A stretch of 64,000 bases of DNA from Streptomyces sp. 35G-GA-8. Lineage in GTDB: Bacteria; Actinomycetota; Actinomycetes; Streptomycetales; Streptomycetaceae. The stretch covers positions 75,449 through 139,448 of the forward strand of contig NZ_JAMHJQ010000006.1 in NCBI RefSeq assembly GCF_023534745.1. The letters run 5' to 3'. Shown here piece by piece: positions 56,770-64,000 of the stretch; the first letter of the stretch is position 1; each line of letters begins with the position of its first letter. The notes under the pieces are model-generated. The model had not been told where the DNA came from. It made no database searches and was given only the letters and a program-made list of their open reading frames with translations. A program made the translations under genes and the position numbers.

Positions 56770-58020
56770 GTGAAGAACCGCCCTCTCGCCTGTTCCGTGG
56801 CTCTTGTGGCCTCCGTCGCCCTCTGCGGCTGCGGAGTACTGCCCGGTGGGGGCGACTCCGTGACGGTCACCGTCTGGCTGATGAAGGACAGCGTCTCGGA
56901 CGACTTCCTCAAGCGCTTCGTGAGCGACTACGAGAAGGGGCATCCGTCCGTCCGGCTCGACATCAAGATCCAGGAGTGGACCGGTATCGGCGAGAAGGTG
57001 ATGACCGCGCTGGACGGCGAGGACGCGCCCGATGTGATCGAGGTCGGCAACACCCAGGTCGCCCAGTACGCGGAGAGCGGCAATCTGCGCGATCTCACCC
57101 TGGAGTCGGTACGGGATCTGGGCAGCGAGGACTGGCTGCCCGGTCTCGCCCAGCCGGGCAGCATCAACGGCGCGCAGTTCGGCATCCCCTGGTACGCGGC
57201 CAACCGCGTCGTGATCTACAACAAGGATCTGTTCGCGCTCGCCGGGATCGAGGAACCGCCCAAGACCAGAGAACAGTGGCTGGACGACACCGCCGAGCTG
57301 AACCGCGGCGGGAACCAGGGCATCTATCTCGCCGGACAGGACTGGTACACCCTGGCCGGGTTCATCTGGGACGAGGGCGGCGAGCTGGCCGTCGAGTCCG
57401 GCGCCGAGTGGCAGGGGGCGATCCACACGCCCGCCGCGCTGCGGGGCATGGACTTCTACAAGGACCTCCAGTCGCTGGGCAACGGACCGAAGAACTCCGA
57501 CGAGGCCAAGCCTCCGCAGGCCGAGATCTTCGCCAAGGGCGATGTCGCGCAGATCATCTCCACCCCCAGCTCGGCACGGATCATCGAGGAGAAGAACCCC
57601 GAACTGAAGGGCAAGCTCGGCTTCTTCCCCATTCCGGGCAAGACCGCCGATGAGCCGGGGGCCGTTTTCACCGGTGGCTCCGATCTGATCGTGCCGAAGA
57701 ACTCCAGCCATCACTCCGCCGCCGTCGAGGTGGTCAAGGCGCTGGCGGGCGAGGTCTGGCAGACGGATCTCGCCCGGACGATGAGCTACGTACCGAACAA
57801 GACGACCCTCGCCGGGGTCATCCGCGGCGACGCGAGCGCGGCGGCGATGGCCGAGGGCGCCGCGCGGGGGCGGGCCACCCCGAACTCCCCGCAGTGGGCG
57901 AACGTCGAGGCCGACAACCCGATCAAGCCGTATATGACGGCCGTCCTCGAGGGTGGGGACCCGGAGGAGTCGGCGAAGGCGGCCTCGGAGATGATCAGTG
58001 CGGAGCTGCTCTCCGGCTGA
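56770..58020 (+). CDS. DasA-like sugar-binding lipoprotein
   Basis: A 416-residue lipoprotein (lipobox ALCGC, Cys21) of solute-binding protein family 1. The sequence TVTVWLMKDSVSDDFLKRF and IQEWTGIGEKV, EVGNTQVAQYAESG and GIYLAGQDWYTLAGFIWDEGG resembles DasA/NgcE-type N-acetylglucosamine or chitobiose binders. No permease or ATPase gene is adjacent, so it is an orphan binding protein that would need permeases elsewhere. The DasR-type palindrome over its promoter supports an aminosugar ligand. An AGAAGG site precedes the GTG at 56770 by 11 bases. Confidence 0.88.
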   Translation: MKNRPLACSVALVASVALCGCGVLPGGGDSVTVTVWLMKDSVSDDFLKRFVSDYEKGHPSVRLDIKIQEWTGIGEKVMTALDGEDAPDVIEVGNTQVAQYAESGNLRDLTLESVRDLGSEDWLPGLAQPGSINGAQFGIPWYAANRVVIYNKDLFALAGIEEPPKTREQWLDDTAELNRGGNQGIYLAGQDWYTLAGFIWDEGGELAVESGAEWQGAIHTPAALRGMDFYKDLQSLGNGPKNSDEAKPPQAEIFAKGDVAQIISTPSSARIIEEKNPELKGKLGFFPIPGKTADEPGAVFTGGSDLIVPKNSSHHSAAVEVVKALAGEVWQTDLARTMSYVPNKTTLAGVIRGDASAAAMAEGAARGRATPNSPQWANVEADNPIKPYMTAVLEGGDPEESAKAASEMISAELLSG

Positions 58021-58326
58021 GGGCCGTTCCGGGTTTCCCACGGTTACGCCCGGGTTTCACGCGGTTCGGCCCAGATTCCCGTCGATTCGTCCGGAGGCTC
58101 CTACGGTGCGTCGGGGGTCTCTCACGGGGCGGGCCGCATTCGCAGGGGGGCGCCCGGGGCGCGGACCCCGGCCCCGCGCGCTCCCGGCCATTCAGCCGTC
58201 TCACATCCGTTCTCCTCCGTGTGGTCATGTCAAATCCAGTCGGCCACGGAAGAAACTAGGTGCCGGGCCCGCCGCGCGAGCGGCGGATCCCGGTGGCCTG
58301 CCTTCCCTACCGGCACAGGAGTCCAC
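58021..58326. other. 306-bp intergenic region before olsB
   Basis: No gene is supported. It contains two imperfect 16-bp direct copies beginning CGGGTTTC (58030 and 58051) and a CCGGGG/CCCCGG hairpin (58154-58171) that could end the binding-protein transcript. The last 100 bases probably contain the olsB promoter. Confidence 0.4.
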
Positions 58327-59127
58327 ATGTCCGCCATCGCACCCGCTCCCCTCGTCGCCGCCGCACCCGCCCCCGGGACGGCCACCGGCCCCGCGGAGCC
58401 GCGCTACATCGTGTCCCTCGCCCGTGACCAGGAGGACGTCCGGGCCGCGCAACGGCTACGCCACCTGGTCTTCGCCGGTGAGATGGGCGCCCGGCTCGAC
58501 GGCCCGGAACCGGGACTGGACGTCGACGAATTCGACGCGTACTGCGACCACCTGCTGGTACGCGAGGAGAGCACCGGCGAGGTCGTCGGTACGTACCGGC
58601 TGCTGCCGCCCGAGCGCGCCAGGGCCGCCGGACGGATCTACTCCGACAGTGAGTTCGACCTCTCCCGGCTCGCCCCGATCCGCCACGATCTGGTCGAGGT
58701 CGGCCGCTCGTGCGTCCACCCCCTGCACCGCACCGGCGGCGTCATCGCCCTGATCTGGGCCGGGCTCGCCCGCTATATGACCGACACCGGCTACAACTGG
58801 CTGGCCGGCTGCTGCTCGGTCCCGCTCGCCGACGGTGGCGCGCTCGCCGCCTCGACCTGGAGCACCGTGAAGGAGAAGCATCTCGCGCCGGAGGAGTACT
58901 GGGTCACCCCGCACCGCCTCTGGACCCCCGACGCGTCCGCCGCCGCTGCCAAGCCCTCCGAGCTGCCGCCGCTGCTCCGCGGCTATCTGCGGCTCGGGGC
59001 CTGGGTGTGCGGCGCGCCCGCGCACGACCCGGAGTTCGGCGTCGCCGACCTGTATGTGCTGCTGTCGATGCGCCGCACCAACCCGCGCTATCTGCGGCAC
59101 TTCCTCTCGCTGGCCCCCAGCGCATGA
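58327..59127 (+). CDS. olsB: OlsB-type ornithine N-acyltransferase
   Basis: A 266-residue GNAT-like acyltransferase of the OlsB family, which attaches a hydroxy-fatty acyl chain from ACP to ornithine (first step of ornithine lipid synthesis). Seen are VRAAQRLRHLVFAGEMGARL, VVGTYRLLPP, VEVGRSCVHPLHRTGGVI and ADLYVLLSM. An AGGAG site precedes the ATG. The stop overlaps olsA (ATGA), giving the second enzyme of the pathway. Confidence 0.9.
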   Translation: MSAIAPAPLVAAAPAPGTATGPAEPRYIVSLARDQEDVRAAQRLRHLVFAGEMGARLDGPEPGLDVDEFDAYCDHLLVREESTGEVVGTYRLLPPERARAAGRIYSDSEFDLSRLAPIRHDLVEVGRSCVHPLHRTGGVIALIWAGLARYMTDTGYNWLAGCCSVPLADGGALAASTWSTVKEKHLAPEEYWVTPHRLWTPDASAAAAKPSELPPLLRGYLRLGAWVCGAPAHDPEFGVADLYVLLSMRRTNPRYLRHFLSLAPSA

Positions 59128-60071
59128 GCGCCTGGCTGCCGACCGCGCCCTGCACCCCGCGTGACTGCTCCACCCACCAGGGACCCTCGGTCGGAGTGCT
59201 GATCGGGTCCCTGCGGCTGCTCGCGGGGGTCGGTCTCGTCCTGGCCGGTGCGCTGGTGGCCCCCTTCCTCACTCTCCTGGGAGGGGCGGCACGGGACCGG
59301 CTCACCCGGCGCTGGGCGCGCATGGCCCTCCGGCTCTTCGGCCTGCGCGTCCGCGTGGTGGGGGAGCCCCCGCCGGGGCGCGGCCCAGGGGTGCTGGTCG
59401 TCGCCAACCATGTCTCCTGGCTGGACATACCGCTGCTCGCGGCGGTCTTCCCGGGGCGGATGCTGGCCAAGAGCGAGATACGGAGCTGGCCGCTGCTGGG
59501 CGCGCTGGCCGCGCTGGGCGGGACCCTGTTCGTGGAGCGGGAGCGGCTGCGGGCGCTGCCCACGACCGTACGGACCCTGTCCACCGCGCTCACCGCCGGC
59601 TCGCGGGTGATCGTCTTCCCCGAGGCCTGCACCTGGTGCGGGCGCGAGCACGGCCGGTTCACCACCGCCGTCTTCCAGGCGGCGCTGGACGCGAACGCCG
59701 CCGTCCGCCCGGTACGTATCACCTACCGCGCACCCGACGGGGAGCCGTCCGGCGCCCCGGCGTTCGTCGGGGACGACACCATCACCGCCTCGCTGTGGCG
59801 GGTCGTGACGGCCGGCGGGCTCACGGCGGAGATCACGGTCCTCCCACTGATCCCCGCCGGGCGCCACACCGACCGCCGCGAACTGGCCAGGGACGCCCGG
59901 TCGGGCATCGCCCGCACGGTCACGGACGACGGCGTCGCCCGGACCGCGGTCGCGGACGGTGTCCCTCACACAGCGGTCGCGAGCGACAGCGCGAACCGGC
60001 CCTCCTCATCCGTCCACCAGTGCGTCAACTCCATTCCCGCCCCGGCAAGTTCGGTGCGGACCCGGTCCTGA
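59124..60071 (+). CDS. olsA: OlsA/PlsC-type acyltransferase
   Basis: A 315-residue membrane acyltransferase. One N-terminal hydrophobic segment (about 25-50) precedes the PlsC domain with the catalytic HX4D motif (NHVSWLD) and the later FPEACTW motif (usually FPEGT). It would add the second acyl chain to lyso-ornithine lipid; simple 1-acylglycerol-3-phosphate acyltransfer is also possible. Its last 35 residues are hydrophilic and antisense to the end of egtD, a 106-bp convergent overlap. Confidence 0.87.
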   Translation: MSAWLPTAPCTPRDCSTHQGPSVGVLIGSLRLLAGVGLVLAGALVAPFLTLLGGAARDRLTRRWARMALRLFGLRVRVVGEPPPGRGPGVLVVANHVSWLDIPLLAAVFPGRMLAKSEIRSWPLLGALAALGGTLFVERERLRALPTTVRTLSTALTAGSRVIVFPEACTWCGREHGRFTTAVFQAALDANAAVRPVRITYRAPDGEPSGAPAFVGDDTITASLWRVVTAGGLTAEITVLPLIPAGRHTDRRELARDARSGIARTVTDDGVARTAVADGVPHTAVASDSANRPSSSVHQCVNSIPAPASSVRTRS

Positions 60072-60928
60072 CGGAACTTCGCCGACACCTCCGTACGCAC
60101 CTCCTCGCCGGCCGCGAAGTGCACCACCAGATCCAGCTCCGGGACCTTCGCCGTGAGGTCCCGGCGCGCTCGCAGCCGCATCTCGATCCACTCGTCCTGG
60201 GCGTCCCAGAGCGCCACATGGTCGAAGTCACGCGGATCGAAGTCGGCGCCCAGCTCCCGGTTGATGACGGTGAGGACGTTCTTGTTGAAGGCGGCCGTCA
60301 CCCCGGCCGCGTCGTCGTACGCCCTGACCAGTACGGACTCGTCCTTGACCAGGTCCGTACCGAGCAGCAGGGCGTCGCCGGGCGCGAGCAGTGCCCGGAC
60401 CGACGCCAGGAACGACGCGCGCTCCGCCGGCAGCAGATTGCCGATCGTGCCGCCGAGGAACGCGACCAGCCGGGGGCCCGGGGTGTCGGGCAGCGCCAGC
60501 CCCTCGGTGAAGTCGGCGATGAGCGCGTGCACCTGGAGTCCCGGGTGCTCGGCGAGCAGGGACTCGGCGGCCCCGGTCAGCGCGCTCTCGCTGACATCCA
60601 CCGGCACATAGCTGTGCAGACCGGTGAGCGCGTCCAGCAGATGACGGGTCTTCTCGGACGATCCGGAGCCCAGCTCGACGAGGGTCCGCGCCCCCGTCGC
60701 CGCCGCGATCTCCGGCGCCCGGGCGAGCAGGATCTCCCGCTCGGCGCGGGTCGGGTAGTACTCGGGCAGCCTGGTGATCTCCTCGAACAGTTCGCTGCCC
60801 CGGGAGTCGTAGAACCATTTGGGAGGCAGCACCTTGGGCGTACGGGTCAGTCCCTGGAGCACATCGGCGCGCAGAGCGGCCTCCGTGGCGTCCTCGGGCA
60901 GGGTGCGGGTCAGCAGGAACGGGCTCAC
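59966..60928 (-). CDS. egtD: L-histidine N-alpha-methyltransferase
   Basis: A 320-residue SAM methyltransferase that makes hercynine (trimethyl-histidine), the second-substrate step of ergothioneine synthesis. The family motifs WFYDSRGSELFEEITRLPEYYPTR (in two parts), LVELGSGSSEKTRHLL and GGTIGNL are present. Start GTG at 60928 with an AAGGAG site overlaps the egtC stop (GTGA). It is the last gene of the egtA-B-C-D operon. Confidence 0.96.
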   Translation of the reverse strand: MSPFLLTRTLPEDATEAALRADVLQGLTRTPKVLPPKWFYDSRGSELFEEITRLPEYYPTRAEREILLARAPEIAAATGARTLVELGSGSSEKTRHLLDALTGLHSYVPVDVSESALTGAAESLLAEHPGLQVHALIADFTEGLALPDTPGPRLVAFLGGTIGNLLPAERASFLASVRALLAPGDALLLGTDLVKDESVLVRAYDDAAGVTAAFNKNVLTVINRELGADFDPRDFDHVALWDAQDEWIEMRLRARRDLTAKVPELDLVVHFAAGEEVRTEVSAKFRQDRVRTELAGAGMELTHWWTDEEGRFALSLATAV

Positions 60929-61683
60929 TCGGGTGGCTCCTTGAGAGGGGACAACTGCACGTCGTCGCGGGTCGCCACGAGCAGGGTGCGGTCGGGGACC
61001 TCGCGCCAGCGCGCGTCGTCGTCGTACGGCTCGGAGGCCACCACGGTCCGATGGCCCCCGGGGTCGGTGAGATACCAGAGGGTGTCCCCCCACGCGGTCG
61101 CGGCGATCCGCTCGCCGTCGGTGAGCAGCAGATTGAGCCGGGAGGCGGGCGCGGCGGCGGCGACATCGAGGACGGTGTCGCCGAGCGCCTGGCCGAGTTC
61201 GTCACCGGCCCGCAGCCGGTGCAGCAGCAGCGCCCACACCAGCGCGGAATCATTGCGGGCCGCCAGGGTGAGCAGTTCCTCGGCGGGCAGGGAAGCGGCC
61301 AGCGCCGCGAGACTGCCGGGCCAGCCGCCGACCGAGCCGTTGTGGCTGAACAGCCATGGCCCGTCGGCGAACGGCGCGGCGGCGGCCTCCCCGTCGGCGC
61401 CCGGCTCGGTCGCGTCACGCACCGCGGCGAGCAGGGCGCCGGTACGGATCACCCGCGCCAGATCGGTGAATCCGAGGTCGCCCCAGATGGGCCGCGCGCG
61501 CCGGTAGCGCGCGGGCAGCGGATCGCCGTCCGCGTACCACCCCACCCCGAAGCCATCGGCGTTGACCGTGCCGTTGCGCTGCCGGCGCGGCGCCCAGGAC
61601 TGCCGGAACAGCGCGTGCGGCGGTGCGACCAGCACCTCACCGAGCGCCACCGGCGGTCCCAGCCGGGCGAGATGGCGGCACAT
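60925..61683 (-). CDS. egtC: Ergothioneine biosynthesis amidohydrolase
   Basis: A 252-residue class II glutamine amidotransferase-like enzyme. The N-terminal nucleophile Cys2 is present (MCRHLARLG), with NADGFGVGWY and SHNGSVGGW. EgtC removes glutamate from the gamma-glutamyl hercynylcysteine sulfoxide. It starts within the egtB stop (TGATG) and overlaps egtD, so all are translationally coupled. Confidence 0.95.
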   Translation of the reverse strand: MCRHLARLGPPVALGEVLVAPPHALFRQSWAPRRQRNGTVNADGFGVGWYADGDPLPARYRRARPIWGDLGFTDLARVIRTGALLAAVRDATEPGADGEAAAAPFADGPWLFSHNGSVGGWPGSLAALAASLPAEELLTLAARNDSALVWALLLHRLRAGDELGQALGDTVLDVAAAAPASRLNLLLTDGERIAATAWGDTLWYLTDPGGHRTVVASEPYDDDARWREVPDRTLLVATRDDVQLSPLKEPPE

Positions 61684-63032
61684 CAGACATCCCTCGCGGT
61701 GCGGAAGCCGGCGAAGATCTGGCGGCGCACCGGCAGATCCCAGTTGCGGAACGTGCCCCGGCAGGCCACCGCGTCCGCCGCGAACGAGCCACCCCGCAGC
61801 ACTTTGTGGGCGCTGCCGAAGAACACCTCCGAGTACTCGCGGTACGGGAACGCGGCGAACCCCGGATAGGGCAGGAAATCACTCGACGTCCACTCCCAGA
61901 CGTCCCCGATCAACTGCCGTACGCCGAGCGGGGAGGCGCCCCGCGGATAGCTGCCCGCCGGGGCCGGCCGCAGATGGCGCTGGCCGAGATTGGCCCGCTC
62001 CGGGGTGGCCTCGTCGTCACCCCACGGATATCGCAGCGACCGGCCGGAGACGGGGTCGTGGCGGGCGGCCTTCTCCCACTCCTCCTCGCTCGGCAGCCGC
62101 CGCCCCGCCCAGCGGGCGTACGCGTCGGCCTCGTACCAGCTGACATGGAGCACCGGCTCGTCCGCGGGCACCGGCTCCACCACACCGAACGCGCGGCGCA
62201 GCCACTGCCCGCCCTCGCGCCGCCAGAACTGCGGAGCGCCGATGCCGTGCGTACGGATCTGCTCCCAGCCGGCCGGTGCCCACCAGCGTTCGTCCGTATA
62301 GCCGCCCTCCTCGATGAAGTGCTGATAGGCACCGTTGGTCACCGGCACCGTGTCGATGAAGAACGCCGGGACGAGCCGCTGATGGGCCGGGCGCTCGTTG
62401 TCCAGCGCCCAGGGCTCGGTGGAGGTGCCCATCGTGAAGGGCCCGGCGGGTACGAGCACTTCGGCGGGGAGACCGGTGGTGTCCCCGGCGGGCGGCGGGG
62501 GCGCGGTCAGCGCGGCGGGGCCCTTGCGCAGCTGGTGGGTGATGAGCATCGTCTCGTCGTGCTGCTGCTCGTGCTGGGCGATCATCCCGAAGGCGAACCC
62601 GGCGTCCAGCAGCGGACCGCCGTGCAGCGGGGTGTGCTCGATGATGTCGAGCACCCTGCCGCGTACGTCGGAGGCGTAGGCGCGTGCCTCGGCGGGCGGC
62701 AGCAGCGGCAGCGTCGGGCGGGCCGACCGGGGATGCTCGAAGGCGTCGTAGACGGAGTCGATCTCCGGACGGATGGCGTCGCGTCCCGCCACCGTCCGCA
62801 CCAGCCACTGCTCCTCCTGGTTGCCGATATGCGCCAGATCCCAGACCAGCGGGGACATCAGCGGTGAGTGCTGCGCGGTCAGCTCGTGGTCGTCGACGCA
62901 GGAGGTCAGCAGAGCGGTACGGTCCCGGGCGGCCGTCAGGGCCTCGACGGCACGCCGCCGAAGCCGCTCCGCAGGTATCTCGACGGCTTCCGCGCTGTCC
63001 GCGCCGTCCATGGTCTTCGCGGAGTCGGTCAT
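61683..63032 (-). CDS. egtB: Hercynine sulfoxide synthase
   Basis: A 449-residue non-heme iron enzyme joining gamma-glutamylcysteine (or cysteine) to hercynine with oxygen. The DinB-like N-domain has the HX3HXE iron motif (QHEQQHDE, about residue 155) and the C-terminal FGE-sulfatase domain has VLHVSWYEADAYARWAGRRL and IGDVWEWTSSDF. It overlaps egtA by 4 bp (ATGA). Confidence 0.96.
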   Translation of the reverse strand: MTDSAKTMDGADSAEAVEIPAERLRRRAVEALTAARDRTALLTSCVDDHELTAQHSPLMSPLVWDLAHIGNQEEQWLVRTVAGRDAIRPEIDSVYDAFEHPRSARPTLPLLPPAEARAYASDVRGRVLDIIEHTPLHGGPLLDAGFAFGMIAQHEQQHDETMLITHQLRKGPAALTAPPPPAGDTTGLPAEVLVPAGPFTMGTSTEPWALDNERPAHQRLVPAFFIDTVPVTNGAYQHFIEEGGYTDERWWAPAGWEQIRTHGIGAPQFWRREGGQWLRRAFGVVEPVPADEPVLHVSWYEADAYARWAGRRLPSEEEWEKAARHDPVSGRSLRYPWGDDEATPERANLGQRHLRPAPAGSYPRGASPLGVRQLIGDVWEWTSSDFLPYPGFAAFPYREYSEVFFGSAHKVLRGGSFAADAVACRGTFRNWDLPVRRQIFAGFRTARDV

Positions 63033-64000
63033 GTCCTGGGGTCCTTCCCGTTCACAGAGGCGCGCAGATCATCGGCGGGACATCGGCCGGGCACGACATA
63101 GCGGTCGTTGAAGGCCGCGACCGCGTCCTGTACGGCCCGCGTGGCACCGATGCGCGGGAGTGCTTCCTGGGCGACGGCGAAACAGACGATCGCCGCGGCG
63201 TGCAGCTCCGGGTCGCTCAGCGCGTGCCGCGCCGCGTTGGCCCAGAGGAGATTGCGGGGCGCGGGCAGCGAACCCGCGGTCTCCGCCAGCGGTTTGACGG
63301 TGCGGTAGACGGTCTCCGACGCCTCGGGATCGTCGAAGAGCGCGGTGGTGACGGCGAGCGGCACCATCCAGCCGTCCTCACCCGGCTGGGCGTCGATCAT
63401 CCGCAACTCCAGATGACCACGCGGCCGGACGGGCGGAAAGAGCGTCGTGAGGTGGTAGTCGAGATCCGCGCGCACCGGCGGACGCGGCACTCCTGACCGC
63501 ATCCACTCGCGGAACGTCAGCCCGTCGGGCACCGGCCAGGGCCCCTTCTCCGCGCGGATGCACATCACCGGTGCGTCCAGGGCATGCGCGGCCCAGGCGG
63601 TACGCGGCTCGTACCGCGCCGAGGGCGCGGCCGTACGGGCCGGGTCCAGCTGTGCCCACATCGCCTGCCGGGTGGAGCGCCAGCCGGTCGGTCTGCGTTC
63701 GCTCATGGGGGAGTTGGCGAAGGCGGCGACCAGCACCGCGCCCAGCAGATGGGCGAGTTGCCAGCGCCGGCCGTAACCGAGCGGCCCCGGCTCCTCGTGG
63801 CCCGCGTCCAGACACACCTGGATGGAGGCCGTCTTCCGCATCATGGCGCGTCCGGCCGGACCGATCCGGTCGAGGTAGGTCTCCATCGCGTCGTAGCGCG
63901 GCTCACGCAGCAGGCGATGCGGGGAGTGCCAGGGGTCCTGTCCGAGACCCGCGAGCGCGAGTCCCGCCGTACGCAGCGCCGGGCGTACGGTGTCCAGATC
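63029..64000 (-). CDS. egtA: Glutamate-cysteine ligase, partial
   Basis: The C-terminal 323 residues of the EgtA gamma-glutamylcysteine ligase; the start lies beyond the right edge of the window and the frame is open to the last base. The visible segment carries TASIQVCLDAGHEE, LLGAVLVAAFANSPMSE and the PRGHLELRMIDAQPG block of this family. It supplies gamma-glutamylcysteine for egtB, with which it overlaps by 4 bp (ATGA). Confidence 0.93.
   Translation of the reverse strand, partial: DLDTVRPALRTAGLALAGLGQDPWHSPHRLLREPRYDAMETYLDRIGPAGRAMMRKTASIQVCLDAGHEEPGPLGYGRRWQLAHLLGAVLVAAFANSPMSERRPTGWRSTRQAMWAQLDPARTAAPSARYEPRTAWAAHALDAPVMCIRAEKGPWPVPDGLTFREWMRSGVPRPPVRADLDYHLTTLFPPVRPRGHLELRMIDAQPGEDGWMVPLAVTTALFDDPEASETVYRTVKPLAETAGSLPAPRNLLWANAARHALSDPELHAAAIVCFAVAQEALPRIGATRAVQDAVAAFNDRYVVPGRCPADDLRASVNGKDPRT

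Overview
The window is chromosomal DNA from a high-GC actinomycete, almost certainly Streptomyces. Coding is dense with strong third-position GC. GTG and TTG starts, 4-bp ATGA/GTGA gene overlaps and leaderless-looking promoters are common. Several families are typical of the genus: SpoIIE-type phosphatase, DUF574-type methyltransferase, RmdA-like c-di-GMP enzyme, ergothioneine genes and an SCO0930-type lipoprotein. As I recall it, the order SCO0930-type lipoprotein, methyltransferase, rmdA, LysR, sdhC-A-B matches the S. coelicolor SCO0930-SCO0922 neighbourhood. No rRNA, tRNA, CRISPR array, phage or intact transposase was seen.

Left part (0-19 kb) is carbohydrate metabolism. A beta-glucoside module comes first: a GH1 glycosidase, two permeases and a binding lipoprotein facing a divergent ROK regulator, with an operator-like palindrome between them. 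A LacI regulator and a GH3 glycosidase follow, each preceded by a GAGAGCGCTCTC-centred palindrome. Next are an Rpf/LysM/M23 cell-wall hydrolase, a DMT transporter, a FhuF-like iron-sulfur protein, the glgA(glgM)-glgC pair and a secreted PA14-GH2 glycosidase.

Middle part (19-41 kb): quinone oxidoreductase and GNAT genes, a zinc-ribbon/SDR fusion, an unrecognised 57-residue protein gene ending in a very strong hairpin, a DUF6777-like lipoprotein, a PAS-GAF-PP2C-ATPase phosphatase and a WS/DGAT acyltransferase. A three-gene L-fucose-type oxidation operon follows, then a Fpg/Nei glycosylase and a zinc-finger anti-sigma-like membrane protein. An operon of LytTR regulator, small membrane protein, SSS symporter and LytS-type kinase looks like a carboxylate sensing and uptake module. 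An ECF sigma factor runs tail-to-tail into a tiny zf-HC2 protein. A CapA lipoprotein, a 197-bp MITE-like element and a universal stress protein close this part.

Right part (41-64 kb): a cell-surface island holds a polysaccharide deacetylase, a class F sortase, two small secreted proteins sharing an unusual C-terminal motif, a DUF4239 protein with a proline-rich surface protein, and the SCO0930-type lipoprotein. Then come the methyltransferase-rmdA pair and sdhCAB with its divergent LysR gene. A Cmx-type efflux pump, a HAD phosphatase, dodecin and a DasA-like lipoprotein under a DasR-type palindrome follow. The window ends with ornithine-lipid genes olsB-olsA facing egtA-B-C-D (ergothioneine); egtA runs off the right edge.

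The most interesting leads are the shared non-LPXTG C-terminal motif beside the class F sortase, the 57-residue protein with its strong terminator, the MITE-like element that supplies the last base of a stop codon, and the regulatory palindromes placed over promoters or inside coding sequence.
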